A stretch of 64,000 bases of DNA from an uncultured Erysipelotrichaceae bacterium. Lineage in GTDB: Bacteria > Bacillota_I > Bacilli_A > RF39 > UBA660. The stretch covers positions 79,235 through 143,234 of the forward strand of contig CACWWC010000003.1 in NCBI GenBank assembly GCA_902764545.1. The letters are read 5' to 3'. Position numbers and translations under genes: made by a program. Of this stretch, positions 52,710-61,402 are shown piece by piece. The notes under the pieces are model-generated. The model ran no database searches. It was not told where the DNA came from and saw nothing but the letters and a program-made list of their open reading frames with translations. Position 1 is the stretch's first letter; every line of letters begins with the position of its first letter.

Positions 52710-53634
52710 CTATTTACTAGAATCAGACGATTACGTATTATTAGAAGAAGAAAGAAAAAAAATCCTTGAAAAAGAAAAATTTTCATCACAAGAAATATCA
52801 TATTATGATATGGAAGAGACATCACTTTCTAAAGCTCTTGAAGATTTAGATACATATAATTTCCTATCAGAGAAAAAAACAGTTATTATAAAAAACATTG
52901 ATAATTTAAAGTATGATGAAAACAAAGATGATTTTGAGCATTTATTTAAATACATAAATAATCCTCAACCAGATAATTTACTTATTATTGAAGCAAAAAA
53001 ATTAAATAATACATTAAAAGTTACCAAAACATTAAAAAAGATTTGCAAATATGTATCAATAGAACCAAACACAAAATCATATATTAAGAATGAGTTAAAG
53101 GACTATAAAATTAGTCAAGAAACAATCAATTTAATAGATGAATATTGTCAAAACGATATAACAAAAATTAAATCAGAGTGCAATAAATTAAAAATATATA
53201 AAGTAGAAGAAAAAACAATAACAACAGAAGATGTAAAACTATTGGTAGAAAAGAAGTTAAATAATTCACAAGAATTAACATTCAAGTTTGCCAGAAATAT
53301 AGCTGAAAGAGATATCAAAAAAGCCTTAGAAAAGTATAATAAATTATTGGAATATAATATAGAACCATTAAGTATAATTGGTCTATTAGCCTCTCAGTTA
53401 AGAATAATATATCAAGTAAAAATTTTAATTGAAAGAAATATGAACGATAAAGATATCGCAAGAACATTAGGAGAAAAAGAATTCAGAATCAAAAAGACGA
53501 GAGAACTAGTTCCATTATATACTGAAAAAGAAATTCTCAGTTTGATGCAGCGACTTGCAAATATTGATTTAAAAATAAAAACAACCGATACTAATCCAAA
53601 AACAGAAATAGAATTATTTATACTGAACATATAA
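52702..53634 (+). CDS. holA: DNA polymerase III delta subunit
   Basis: The clamp-loader wrench subunit that opens the beta clamp. It has 310 residues and lacks a functional Walker A, as expected for delta. NSYLLESDDYVLLEEERKKI opens domain I; a delta-type core with NLLIIEAKKLNNTLKVTKTL and an all-helical C-terminal domain (ALEKYNKLLEYNIEPLSIIG) follow. It overlaps alaS by eight bases and so depends on the T-box transcript. It is the last gene before a bidirectional terminator. Confidence 0.9.
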   Translation: MNSYLLESDDYVLLEEERKKILEKEKFSSQEISYYDMEETSLSKALEDLDTYNFLSEKKTVIIKNIDNLKYDENKDDFEHLFKYINNPQPDNLLIIEAKKLNNTLKVTKTLKKICKYVSIEPNTKSYIKNELKDYKISQETINLIDEYCQNDITKIKSECNKLKIYKVEEKTITTEDVKLLVEKKLNNSQELTFKFARNIAERDIKKALEKYNKLLEYNIEPLSIIGLLASQLRIIYQVKILIERNMNDKDIARTLGEKEFRIKKTRELVPLYTEKEILSLMQRLANIDLKIKTTDTNPKTEIELFILNI

Positions 53635-53668
53635 AAAGAAATAGTTAAATACTAACCATTTCTTTTTA
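53633..53668. terminator. Bidirectional terminator
   Basis: The arms AAAAAGAAAT and ATTTCTTTTT, with further GTTA/TAAC pairing around an ATACT-like loop, lie between convergent holA and rarA. Confidence 0.8.
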
Positions 53669-54869
53669 TTTGCTCTAATCGTTCATAAATGTCTTTAATA
53701 TTTTTTTCATAACCAATATCTTTAGGATGATAATATTTTTTGTTCTTTAGTTTATCAGGTAAGTACTGTTGTACAACAAAAGCCCCCTTATAATTATGAG
53801 GATATTTATACTCCGTAGAGTCAGTTTTAATATGATTAGGAATACTACCAACATTACCATTTTCTATATCATGTAAAGCAGCATCAAATGCAATATGGGC
53901 AGTATTACTTTTTGGAGATAGAGCCATTTCCGTAACAATAGTACCAATTGGAATTCTTCCCTCAGGAAGTCCAACACGTAAACATGCATTGATACATGCA
54001 TCAAGTCTAGGGCCAATTGCAGGATTCGCAAGACCAATATCCTCATATGCAATAACTGACAGACGTCTAAATAAAGAATCTAAATCCCCCTCCGCAACAA
54101 GTCTAGCAGCATAATGAAGGCTAGCATCGACATCACTTCCACGTATTGACTTTTGTAAGCCACTTAATACATCATAATGTCCATCACCATTTTTATCAGC
54201 AAAAAAAACAGGTTTAGAATTTATAGATTTAATTCTTTTTTCATCAATTTTTTTATTATCAGAAGAATAGTAACTAACCTCAAGCAAATTATAAGCATAT
54301 CTAAGGTCATTCCCAGACAGTTTTGCTATTAACTCGATACTTTTATCATCAATAACAATATCAGGTAAAAATGGGCTATTAATTGCCCTTTTTAAGCCTT
54401 CAATAATGTCATCTTCATCAAGAGGATTAAGTTCAAAGAGTTGACACCTAGATCTAATCGCAGGATTAATAGAGTGATAAGGATTAGAAGTAGTCATTCC
54501 AATTAAAGTAATTAAACCAGACTCCAACTGAGGAAGTAATACATCCTGTTTATCCTTATTAAGTCTATGTATTTCATCCATAATAAGAACAATCCCATCA
54601 TACATTTTAGCTTCTTCAATAACAACATCAATATCCTTCTTAGAATTAATAGTTGCATTTAAAAATCTATATCTAATTCCTAATCCCTTAACTAAAGCAT
54701 TAGCAATACTAGTCTTACCAATACCAGGTTTTCCATAAAGAATCATAGAAAACAATTTATTATTTTTAACTAAATTAGTAAGAATCTTGCCCTTACCAAT
54801 CAGATGCCTTTGTCCAATAACTTCATCTAAATTATTGGGCGACAATTTTAAAGCTAAAGGTTTATCCAT
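53652..54869 (-). CDS. rarA: Replication-associated recombination protein A (AAA+)
   Basis: A clamp-loader-like AAA+ ATPase acting at stalled forks. It has 405 residues. It starts MDKPLALKLSPNNLDEVIGQ and has Walker A YGKPGIGKTS (about 45-52), Walker B LIMDEIHRLNK (about 97), sensor 1 MTTSNPY and arginine finger SRCQLF. The RarA tetramer domain contains QKSIRGSDVDASLHYAARLV and PEGRIPI, followed by the end signature HYDIENGNVG-like and YKYPHNY. The start is the ATG at 54869 after GAGGTG; an upstream GTG is less likely. Confidence 0.94.
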   Translation of the reverse strand: MDKPLALKLSPNNLDEVIGQRHLIGKGKILTNLVKNNKLFSMILYGKPGIGKTSIANALVKGLGIRYRFLNATINSKKDIDVVIEEAKMYDGIVLIMDEIHRLNKDKQDVLLPQLESGLITLIGMTTSNPYHSINPAIRSRCQLFELNPLDEDDIIEGLKRAINSPFLPDIVIDDKSIELIAKLSGNDLRYAYNLLEVSYYSSDNKKIDEKRIKSINSKPVFFADKNGDGHYDVLSGLQKSIRGSDVDASLHYAARLVAEGDLDSLFRRLSVIAYEDIGLANPAIGPRLDACINACLRVGLPEGRIPIGTIVTEMALSPKSNTAHIAFDAALHDIENGNVGSIPNHIKTDSTEYKYPHNYKGAFVVQQYLPDKLKNKKYYHPKDIGYEKNIKDIYERLEQIKRNG

Positions 54870-54961
54870 CGCAAACACCTCACTAAATAATTATATCACA
54901 TAAATTAAAACATATTTATTTATCAATAAAAATATGTTAATATTTAAAAGAAGGTGAATGT

Positions 54962-57082
54962 ATGTTCAAAAAAGAATTAGATTATTGTAAATACTGTTAT
55001 GAAGAATTTAAAGAATGTAATTTTTCAATTGATTTATGGTTAAGAAAAGGAATCGATAGAAAATGGGAAAGAGTAAACTCCGAAATATTTGGTAGCAAAA
55101 GATTTTTCTTCCCGGAATTAGAATTACTAGCAAGATTTTATGCAACCGAAATTCTTGGTATAGAAGAAATGAGGTATAAAGAAAAAATTCAAAGCATTAA
55201 AGATAACAATAGATTTATAAATGAAATATTTTTTCCTATGAATAACCTAATATTAAAAATTAGAGTCGAAAATGCAAAAAATATATATAACAATATTAAA
55301 AAAAATAATTGGATGTATCCAGAGGAATATAAAGAAAACATCCATGGAGTAAGAGATTTAGTAAAAACATATGCAACTAAAGTACTAAGAATAGATGAAA
55401 ATGATTATTATGAAGAAATAAAAAAATCGTATATAGAAAGAGAAAAAAATATCAATATTACTGCAGATGAGTATATATTAATAGAAAGACTAAGTGATTA
55501 CATAGGAACGATGATTGAACCAGTATCTTATCAGATGAAAGTTGAGGAAGCAAATAAAATAATTGATGAATTATTAAGATATACAAATAATAAAAATTTA
55601 TTTGCAGTTAAAAGAATAATACAGAATTTATTAAATAAAAATGAAGACGAGCAAACCAAAATAGCTGTATATATATCGGAATTTAGATTTAATGATGGGT
55701 ATTTTGAAGGAATATTATACAAATGGTTAAGATTTGTTATGAATTTAATAACAGTAAATTCTAAAAAAGAAGATAGCAGAGTAGAAAAGGATTTATTAAA
55801 TGATTTTTTAAATAGCAATATTCAAAATATAGATGATTTATATCTATATTGTAGAAAAATATCAATATCAATTGCAGATATTGAAGAAGCTCTTTATAAA
55901 ATAAAAACAATAGATATTATTTTATATAAGAAAGCAGATGAAAAGCTAAAGCAAATTACAAATGAAAAAAAAGAATCAACAAATTATACTGAAGATATGA
56001 AAATATTAGGTAAAAAATACTATGAATACTTCAAACAAACAGGTTATGATGATAAAAGACTATATGAAATTGCAAATAAAAATATAAATGCAAATCAAAT
56101 AAGGCAATATATAAAACTTTATATGATTAATGTCTTAGGATTAGAAGAAAGAGATTTTTATTATACTATATACAAAACTTCAAAAAAATATATAACAAAA
56201 ACATTCGTATTCTTTGCCGAACTAAGTGACTGCCAAGACAATGAAGATAAATTATTAAACATAATTAAGAAATACTTCATCAATTATAAGAGTACGATTT
56301 TATATCAAAGGTTAAGTGAAAAAGTATATCCATACGCACTACAAAGGGCAGGAAGTAGAAAAGAAGAAAGAGACAATTTAGAAAAAGATTTAAAAAGAAA
56401 ATTACTAAAATGTAAAAATGTAATAAGTAAGAGGAGAAAAGAAGAAAAAGAAGCAATAAAGAAGACAAATGAATCAGAGCAAAGTATAAAAGCAAAAGCA
56501 GTAATTGAAGAGTTTTTATCATCAGATATGAACCTAAGTGACTATTTAGGAACTAAAGGAATTACTACTGGTGAATATAACAATTATAAAAGACTTATAG
56601 AAGAAAACTATCCAGACTTATATGAACAACTTCAAAGTAAGAATCAACAATCATCATCAAGACACTTTTATACAATTTGTAATATAGGAAAAAATATAAT
56701 AAAAGAAATAATTAATGGCATACAAATAGATCAAAATAATAAAAGACCATTCGACTTATTAGATTACTATCAGAAAATAAAAATATCTCCAAATGAACTA
56801 TATAGGATCATAAAAAGTCAGTTAACACCAGAAGAAACAAAAGCAATAAGGATTTTTATTAGTAAATATAAATCAGATAAAGGCCTTAATATAAATCAAG
56901 TTATAAACGTAAAACATACCTTAATGGTTAATGGTAAAGCAAAAGAAATATCTTTGCAAGAAAAAGAAGAAGCAATTAAATATTTAAAAACAAATGGTCT
57001 ACCACTAACAAATTCATTATATAATATTGTACTAAAAAAATTAGTCCAAAACCAATTGGAAGAAATTCCAAAACGCAAGTAA
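54962..57082 (+). CDS. Large unknown protein built of HTH-like repeats
   Basis: Unrecognised, 706 residues, soluble and charged. Internal repeats are visible: ARFYATEILGIEEMRYKEKI (near 57-76), VKTYATKVLRIDENDYYEEI (near 132-151) and IKLYMINVLGLEERDFYYTI (near 388-407). Each is preceded by a helix and a short segment such as DRKWERVNSEIFG or DDKRLYEIANKNI. Later segments (SSDMNLSDYLGTKGITTGEY; KISPNELYRIIKSQL) have the same helix-turn-helix rhythm. So it looks like an array of about six small helical modules, possibly binding nucleic acid or protein. AAGAAGGTG precedes the ATG. It sits between rarA (divergent) and xerD (17 bases downstream). Confidence 0.6.
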   Translation: MFKKELDYCKYCYEEFKECNFSIDLWLRKGIDRKWERVNSEIFGSKRFFFPELELLARFYATEILGIEEMRYKEKIQSIKDNNRFINEIFFPMNNLILKIRVENAKNIYNNIKKNNWMYPEEYKENIHGVRDLVKTYATKVLRIDENDYYEEIKKSYIEREKNINITADEYILIERLSDYIGTMIEPVSYQMKVEEANKIIDELLRYTNNKNLFAVKRIIQNLLNKNEDEQTKIAVYISEFRFNDGYFEGILYKWLRFVMNLITVNSKKEDSRVEKDLLNDFLNSNIQNIDDLYLYCRKISISIADIEEALYKIKTIDIILYKKADEKLKQITNEKKESTNYTEDMKILGKKYYEYFKQTGYDDKRLYEIANKNINANQIRQYIKLYMINVLGLEERDFYYTIYKTSKKYITKTFVFFAELSDCQDNEDKLLNIIKKYFINYKSTILYQRLSEKVYPYALQRAGSRKEERDNLEKDLKRKLLKCKNVISKRRKEEKEAIKKTNESEQSIKAKAVIEEFLSSDMNLSDYLGTKGITTGEYNNYKRLIEENYPDLYEQLQSKNQQSSSRHFYTICNIGKNIIKEIINGIQIDQNNKRPFDLLDYYQKIKISPNELYRIIKSQLTPEETKAIRIFISKYKSDKGLNINQVINVKHTLMVNGKAKEISLQEKEEAIKYLKTNGLPLTNSLYNIVLKKLVQNQLEEIPKRK

Positions 57083-57099
57083 AAAAAAGGAATTAAATT

Positions 57100-57987
57100 A
57101 TGCAAATAGAAGACGCAATAGAAGATTTTATTAATTATTGTATTTTTGAAAAAGGACTATCTGATAAAACAAAAGAATCATATAAAAATGATTTAAAAGT
57201 ATATCAAGAATTTTTAAATAAAAATAATATAAAAAAAATTAGTGGGATAAAAAGCAAACATATAAAAGATTTTTTAAAAGAAAGAAGTAGTGAAGAAACA
57301 ACAACAATTGCACATAATCTAACAGTTATAAAAAATTTTCATAAATATCTGTTAAAAGAAAAATTGCTACAAAAAGATGTATCAGAATTTATAGAAAGAC
57401 CAAGGTTAAAAAAGACACTACCTAAATCATTAAGTATTGAAGATGTAGACAAATTACTTGATATTAAGCTTAATACCCCATTTGACTATAGAAATAAGGC
57501 TATGTTAGAATTAATGTATGGATGTGGTTTAAGAGTAAGTGAGTTAATTAACTTAGAAATAAATGATATAGACATAATCAACTGTCAAATAAGAATTCTA
57601 GGAAAAGGAAGTAAAGAAAGAGATATACCATTAGGAGAATATTCTATAGATTATTTGAAAAAATATTTAAATGTAAGAAATTCATTATTAAAAAATAAGC
57701 CATGTAACAAATTATTTGTAAATAATCATGGAAATGGTATGACAAGACAAGGCTTTTTTAAAAACTTAAAAAAACTACTAAAAGAAAAGAATCTTAATCC
57801 CAACATATCACCACATACACTTAGACACTCATTCGCAACGCACTTACTAAATAGAGGTGCTGATTTAAGAAGCATTCAAGAAATGTTAGGTCATTCTGAC
57901 ATTTCTACTACTAAAATTTATACAAAAGTATCTGATGAAAAAGTTATTGAAGATTATAATAATTATCATCTAAGAAGTAATAAATAA
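57100..57987 (+). CDS. xerD: Tyrosine recombinase XerD-like
   Basis: A site-specific recombinase of 295 residues, the usual size for XerC/XerD, which resolve chromosome dimers at dif. The N-terminal SAM-like core-binding domain is followed by the catalytic domain with Arg in GCGLRVSELI (about 145), Lys in GKGSKERDIP (about 168), the HTLRHSFATH box (about 240) with His and Arg, GHSDISTT and Tyr in TKIYTKVS (about 274). The start is the ATG after AAAAAAGGAA. No inverted repeats, phage genes or attachment sites adjoin it, so it is chromosomal, not an integrase. Confidence 0.92.
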   Translation: MQIEDAIEDFINYCIFEKGLSDKTKESYKNDLKVYQEFLNKNNIKKISGIKSKHIKDFLKERSSEETTTIAHNLTVIKNFHKYLLKEKLLQKDVSEFIERPRLKKTLPKSLSIEDVDKLLDIKLNTPFDYRNKAMLELMYGCGLRVSELINLEINDIDIINCQIRILGKGSKERDIPLGEYSIDYLKKYLNVRNSLLKNKPCNKLFVNNHGNGMTRQGFFKNLKKLLKEKNLNPNISPHTLRHSFATHLLNRGADLRSIQEMLGHSDISTTKIYTKVSDEKVIEDYNNYHLRSNK

Positions 57988-58001
57988 GAGGAGATGTATT
58001 C

Positions 58002-59165
58002 ATGAAATTTAAAAGGATATTTTTATTAATATTAGATTCACTCGGAGTAGGGGAAGCAACAGATGCTATTAACTTTAAAGATAATGGAGTAAATACATTG
58101 GGACATGTCATTGAAAAATGTGATCTATACTTACCCAATTTAAAAAAAATAGGGCTATTAGATACAATAAATTTTTCTGAAAATAATAATGTAGATGCAT
58201 ATTATACAATAGCTAAGCCATCAAATCCTGGAAAAGATTCATTAAATGGTCATTACGAACTACTAGGAATAAAGAGTAATATGGAATTTAAAACATACAA
58301 TCAAGGATTTACATATGATATTTTATCAGCAATAGAAGAAATAACAGGAAGAAGTGTTATTGGAAATTCCTGCTGTCAAGATGATACCATAATACAAGAA
58401 CTAGGAGATAGACAGATTAATTATGGTTCACTAATAATATATACATCTGCAGACTCAGACCTTCAGGTAGCTGCTCATGAAGATTGTATTCCAATACCAA
58501 CATTGCATTCATATTGTGAAAAAATAAGGGAATTAACTATAAAAATGGATTGCAAAATTGCAAGAATTATTGCACGACCATTCACAGGTAAAACAGGAAA
58601 ATACAAATTTATAAATAACGCAAGAAAAGATTTTTCAACTAAACCTCCTAAAGATACAATTTTAGAAAAATTAACAGATAAAGCCTACAATGTAATATCT
58701 ATTGGGAAAATAAGTGATTTATTTGATGGAATAGGTATTACTAAAACCATAAAAGCAAATAATAATAATGAAGTAATAAATAAATTAACAGATATAATTG
58801 ATAAAAATTTCTCAGGGTTATGTATTGCAAATTTAGGAGATTTTGACTATTATGGTCATCAGAGAAATGTAGAAGAATACGCAAATTGTATTGAAGAGTT
58901 AGATGTTAATATACCAATTATACTAAATAAACTAGAACTTGATGATTTATTAATCATTACAGCTGATCATGGAAATGATCCAACATATACCGGAAATGAT
59001 CACACCAGAGAAAATGTACCAGTCATATTATACAGTAGAAACTTTAAAACTCCTCATAGACTACAATCCTTTCCTACATTTGCCAATATAGGAGCATCTA
59101 TCGCAGAAAATTTTAATATTGAAAAACCAGAAATTGGAGAAAGTTTCTTAGAAGAATTAGAATAA
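58002..59165 (+). CDS. deoB: Phosphopentomutase
   Basis: An alkaline-phosphatase-superfamily enzyme that interconverts (deoxy)ribose 1- and 5-phosphate in nucleoside salvage, using two Mn ions. It has 387 residues. Metal ligands are in LDSLGVGEATDA (D10), PGKDSLNGHYE carries the phosphorylated Thr/Ser region, DFDYYGHQRN and ADHGNDPTYTGNDHTRENVP complete the metal site. AGGAGATG precedes the ATG. It is followed by a terminator. tdk and upp in the same window make a nucleoside salvage set, although they are not in one operon. Confidence 0.95.
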   Translation: MKFKRIFLLILDSLGVGEATDAINFKDNGVNTLGHVIEKCDLYLPNLKKIGLLDTINFSENNNVDAYYTIAKPSNPGKDSLNGHYELLGIKSNMEFKTYNQGFTYDILSAIEEITGRSVIGNSCCQDDTIIQELGDRQINYGSLIIYTSADSDLQVAAHEDCIPIPTLHSYCEKIRELTIKMDCKIARIIARPFTGKTGKYKFINNARKDFSTKPPKDTILEKLTDKAYNVISIGKISDLFDGIGITKTIKANNNNEVINKLTDIIDKNFSGLCIANLGDFDYYGHQRNVEEYANCIEELDVNIPIILNKLELDDLLIITADHGNDPTYTGNDHTRENVPVILYSRNFKTPHRLQSFPTFANIGASIAENFNIEKPEIGESFLEELE

Positions 59166-59171
59166 TAATTG

Positions 59172-59199
59172 CATCAAAAGTAATATCTTTTGATGTTTT
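59172..59199 (+). terminator. deoB terminator
   Basis: A perfect nine-base-pair stem CATCAAAAG / CTTTTGATG with loop TAATAT is followed by TTTT. Confidence 0.85.
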
Positions 59200-59223
59200 A
59201 ATATGGATAAAAAATAGAGTATA

Positions 59224-59232
59224 TGATATAAT
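59224..59232 (+). promoter_or_regulatory. Extended -10 promoter
   Basis: TGATATAAT (TATAAT at 59227-59232) lies 28 bases before the next start. Confidence 0.55.
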
Positions 59233-59259
59233 ATGTTCATTCTAAATAAGGGGATAAAT

Positions 59260-60216
59260 ATGGAAAATTATAGTAATATCGTATGTAATGCAATAAATAG
59301 ATGTGAAAAAATATACTACGATGATATGACATCATATAAAGGTTTTTCTCAAATATATCCATTTACAACAGAAAATATAAAAGGATATATAAACCATTTT
59401 GACCTAGGAATAAATAAATCTCTCTTAACAGTAGGTTCATCAGGAGATCAAGTAATTAATGCAGTATTAAAAGGATGCAGAGATATTACAGTAATAGATA
59501 TAAATCCATACACAAAATTTTATTATTATTTAAAGATGGCAGCCATAATAGATTTAACATATGATGAATACTTTATGTTTTTTAAATATAAATCATATCC
59601 TACAACGTTCGAAGAAAATGAAGATACATTATGTAAAAATTTATATGATAGATTAAAAGATAATTTAAGATTATTAGATTATGAATCGTACTTATTTTGG
59701 GAAGAAATTCTATTAAATTATAACAATGTACTTATAAGAAATAGGTTATTTTCTAACGATGAGGGACAGATAAAAGAAAATAGGGGATGTAATAATTATC
59801 TTAGTACAAAAGAAGATTATCTAAAAACAAGAACTATGATAAAAAAAGTACATCCAGAATTTATAAATGATGATATATTAACTGTTAAATTTAATCGAAG
59901 ATTTGATGTAATATGGTTATCAAATATAGCAAATTATTTAAATGAGGATGAAATAAAAGACATGGTAAATAGAATGTATAATCGTCTCAACATAAATGGC
60001 CAAATGCTCATAAGTTACTTATATAAAACAAAAAAAGACACAAAATATCAAAAAATATGGCCTATTATTTATAATATAGAAAACACAAAGAAATTATTAC
60101 ATGAATTTGATATAGAACAAATAATGTTTCAATCAACCAAAGGAATTATTTTTGATAATAAATCAATGTCATCAGATTCAATGATTGATTCTATAATTAT
60201 GTGTAAAAAAAGGTAA
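59260..60216 (+). CDS. DUF3419/BtaA-like SAM-dependent transferase
   Basis: A 318-residue protein of the SAM-binding Rossmann type. The sequence SLLTVGSSGDQVINAVLKGC is followed by DITVIDINPYTKFYYYLKMA and then LTYDEYFMFF. This is very like DUF3419/BtaA (the 3-amino-3-carboxypropyl transferase of betaine lipid synthesis), where glycine loop, acidic end of strand 2 (VIDINP) and a K-x-AA-I-x-x-L follow in order. A second region RFDVIWLSNIANYLNEDEI is strand 4. Whether it makes a betaine lipid or uses another acceptor is not known; BtaB-like methyltransferase is not in the window. The start is the ATG at 59260 after AAGGGGAT. Confidence 0.7.
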   Translation: MENYSNIVCNAINRCEKIYYDDMTSYKGFSQIYPFTTENIKGYINHFDLGINKSLLTVGSSGDQVINAVLKGCRDITVIDINPYTKFYYYLKMAAIIDLTYDEYFMFFKYKSYPTTFEENEDTLCKNLYDRLKDNLRLLDYESYLFWEEILLNYNNVLIRNRLFSNDEGQIKENRGCNNYLSTKEDYLKTRTMIKKVHPEFINDDILTVKFNRRFDVIWLSNIANYLNEDEIKDMVNRMYNRLNINGQMLISYLYKTKKDTKYQKIWPIIYNIENTKKLLHEFDIEQIMFQSTKGIIFDNKSMSSDSMIDSIIMCKKR

Positions 60217-60219
60217 ACA

Positions 60220-60246
60220 TCCCCTATCAAAAAACAAAATAGGGGA
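60220..60246 (+). terminator. Hairpin after the DUF3419-like gene
   Basis: The arms TCCCCTAT and ATAGGGGA flank an A-rich loop. There is no T-run, so it may be a processing or stability hairpin instead of a true terminator. Confidence 0.5.
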
Positions 60247-60717
60247 GAACGCCCTACTTATATTGCAATAAATAAATGTATATAAAAAAATACTAGAAAA
60301 ATATAATTTATAATATTCATATCAATTAATAGAATTTAATTTAAAAAAAATAGTAAGATAATCATTCATCTAAATACAGTTAAAATGCTTAAAATGCATC
60401 CTAATATTTTAACTATGTAAATAAATAAAAATATATAATAATAGATAAATATATATACATATCAAAAATGATATAAAATAATATAAATATGATATATAAG
60501 AAATTATAGTTAAATTTAAAATTAATTAAAACTTTTGTAATAATATATAATGTTTATATGTAAAAGTAATAATAAATATCTTAAAATGCATTGTAAAATC
60601 ACTTAAAATAGAGTAGTATGTAATATATAATATAAATAATAAGAAATATAATAAGAAGTTAACATAATATCAATTATAGGAAGTTACATATAAATAGAAA
60701 AAAGAGAAGAATAGAAT
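60247..60717. other. AT-rich stretch without genes
   Basis: About 470 bases of almost pure A/T (only scattered G/C) with no credible reading frame or ribosome binding site. It contains three copies of TTAAAATGC (two tandem near 60380, one near 60580) and many short AT runs. No tRNA, riboswitch or strong promoter was seen. Confidence 0.7.
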
Positions 60718-60755
60718 AAAAAAGAAGTAAGTTCATAATAACTACTTCTTTTATT
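60718..60755. terminator. upp terminator (bidirectional form)
   Basis: A nine-base-pair stem AAAGAAGTA / TACTTCTTT with A-runs on the left and T-runs on the right; on the minus strand it ends the uraA-upp transcript. Confidence 0.8.
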
Positions 60756-60772
60756 TATATATTATTAATAAT

Positions 60773-61402
60773 TTACTTTGTACCAAAAATCCTGTCGCCA
60801 GCATCACCCAAACCAGGAACAATATACATATTTTTATTAAGTTTTTCATCACAACAAGCCGTATATATTTTAACATCAGGATGTTCAGCTTGAATTTTTT
60901 TTATACCTTCAGGAGCAGAAATAATACACAAAAACTTAATTTTCTTTACTCCCCTACTCTTTAATAACTCAATAGCATCACAAGCAGAGCCACCAGTCGC
61001 AAGCATAGGATCTAATAAAATAACTTCTCTATTTTCAATATTTTTAGGTACTTTGAAAAAATAGTTTACGGGTTGAAAAGTCTCCTCATCTCTATACATC
61101 CCAATATGTCCAACTTTAGCGTTAGGTACTACTGATATAACACCATCAAGCATACCAAGACCAGCACGCAATATAGGAACAAAAGCTAAATTATCTTCAT
61201 TAAGTCTATGTGTCTTCATTTTTTTTATAGGAGTTTCAATCTCAATTTTATCAAGTTTTACATCCGCTAAAGCCTCATAACATAAAATCACACTAATTTC
61301 TTTTATTAATTCTCTAAACTCTTTTGTAGAAGTACTTTTATCCCTTAAAATAGATAACTTATGTTCAATCAAAGGATGTTTTAATTCATATACATTATTC
61401 AC
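60773..61402 (-). CDS. upp: Uracil phosphoribosyltransferase
   Basis: It converts uracil and PRPP to UMP. It has 209 residues. The order is [30 protein letters not shown], the PRPP loop [16 protein letters not shown] (aspartate and acidic pair) and the C-terminal [13 protein letters not shown]. It overlaps the uraA gene by four bases, so transport and phosphoribosylation are coupled. A strong terminator lies downstream. Confidence 0.97.
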   Translation of the reverse strand: MNNVYELKHPLIEHKLSILRDKSTSTKEFRELIKEISVILCYEALADVKLDKIEIETPIKKMKTHRLNEDNLAFVPILRAGLGMLDGVISVVPNAKVGHIGMYRDEETFQPVNYFFKVPKNIENREVILLDPMLATGGSACDAIELLKSRGVKKIKFLCIISAPEGIKKIQAEHPDVKIYTACCDEKLNKNMYIVPGLGDAGDRIFGTK

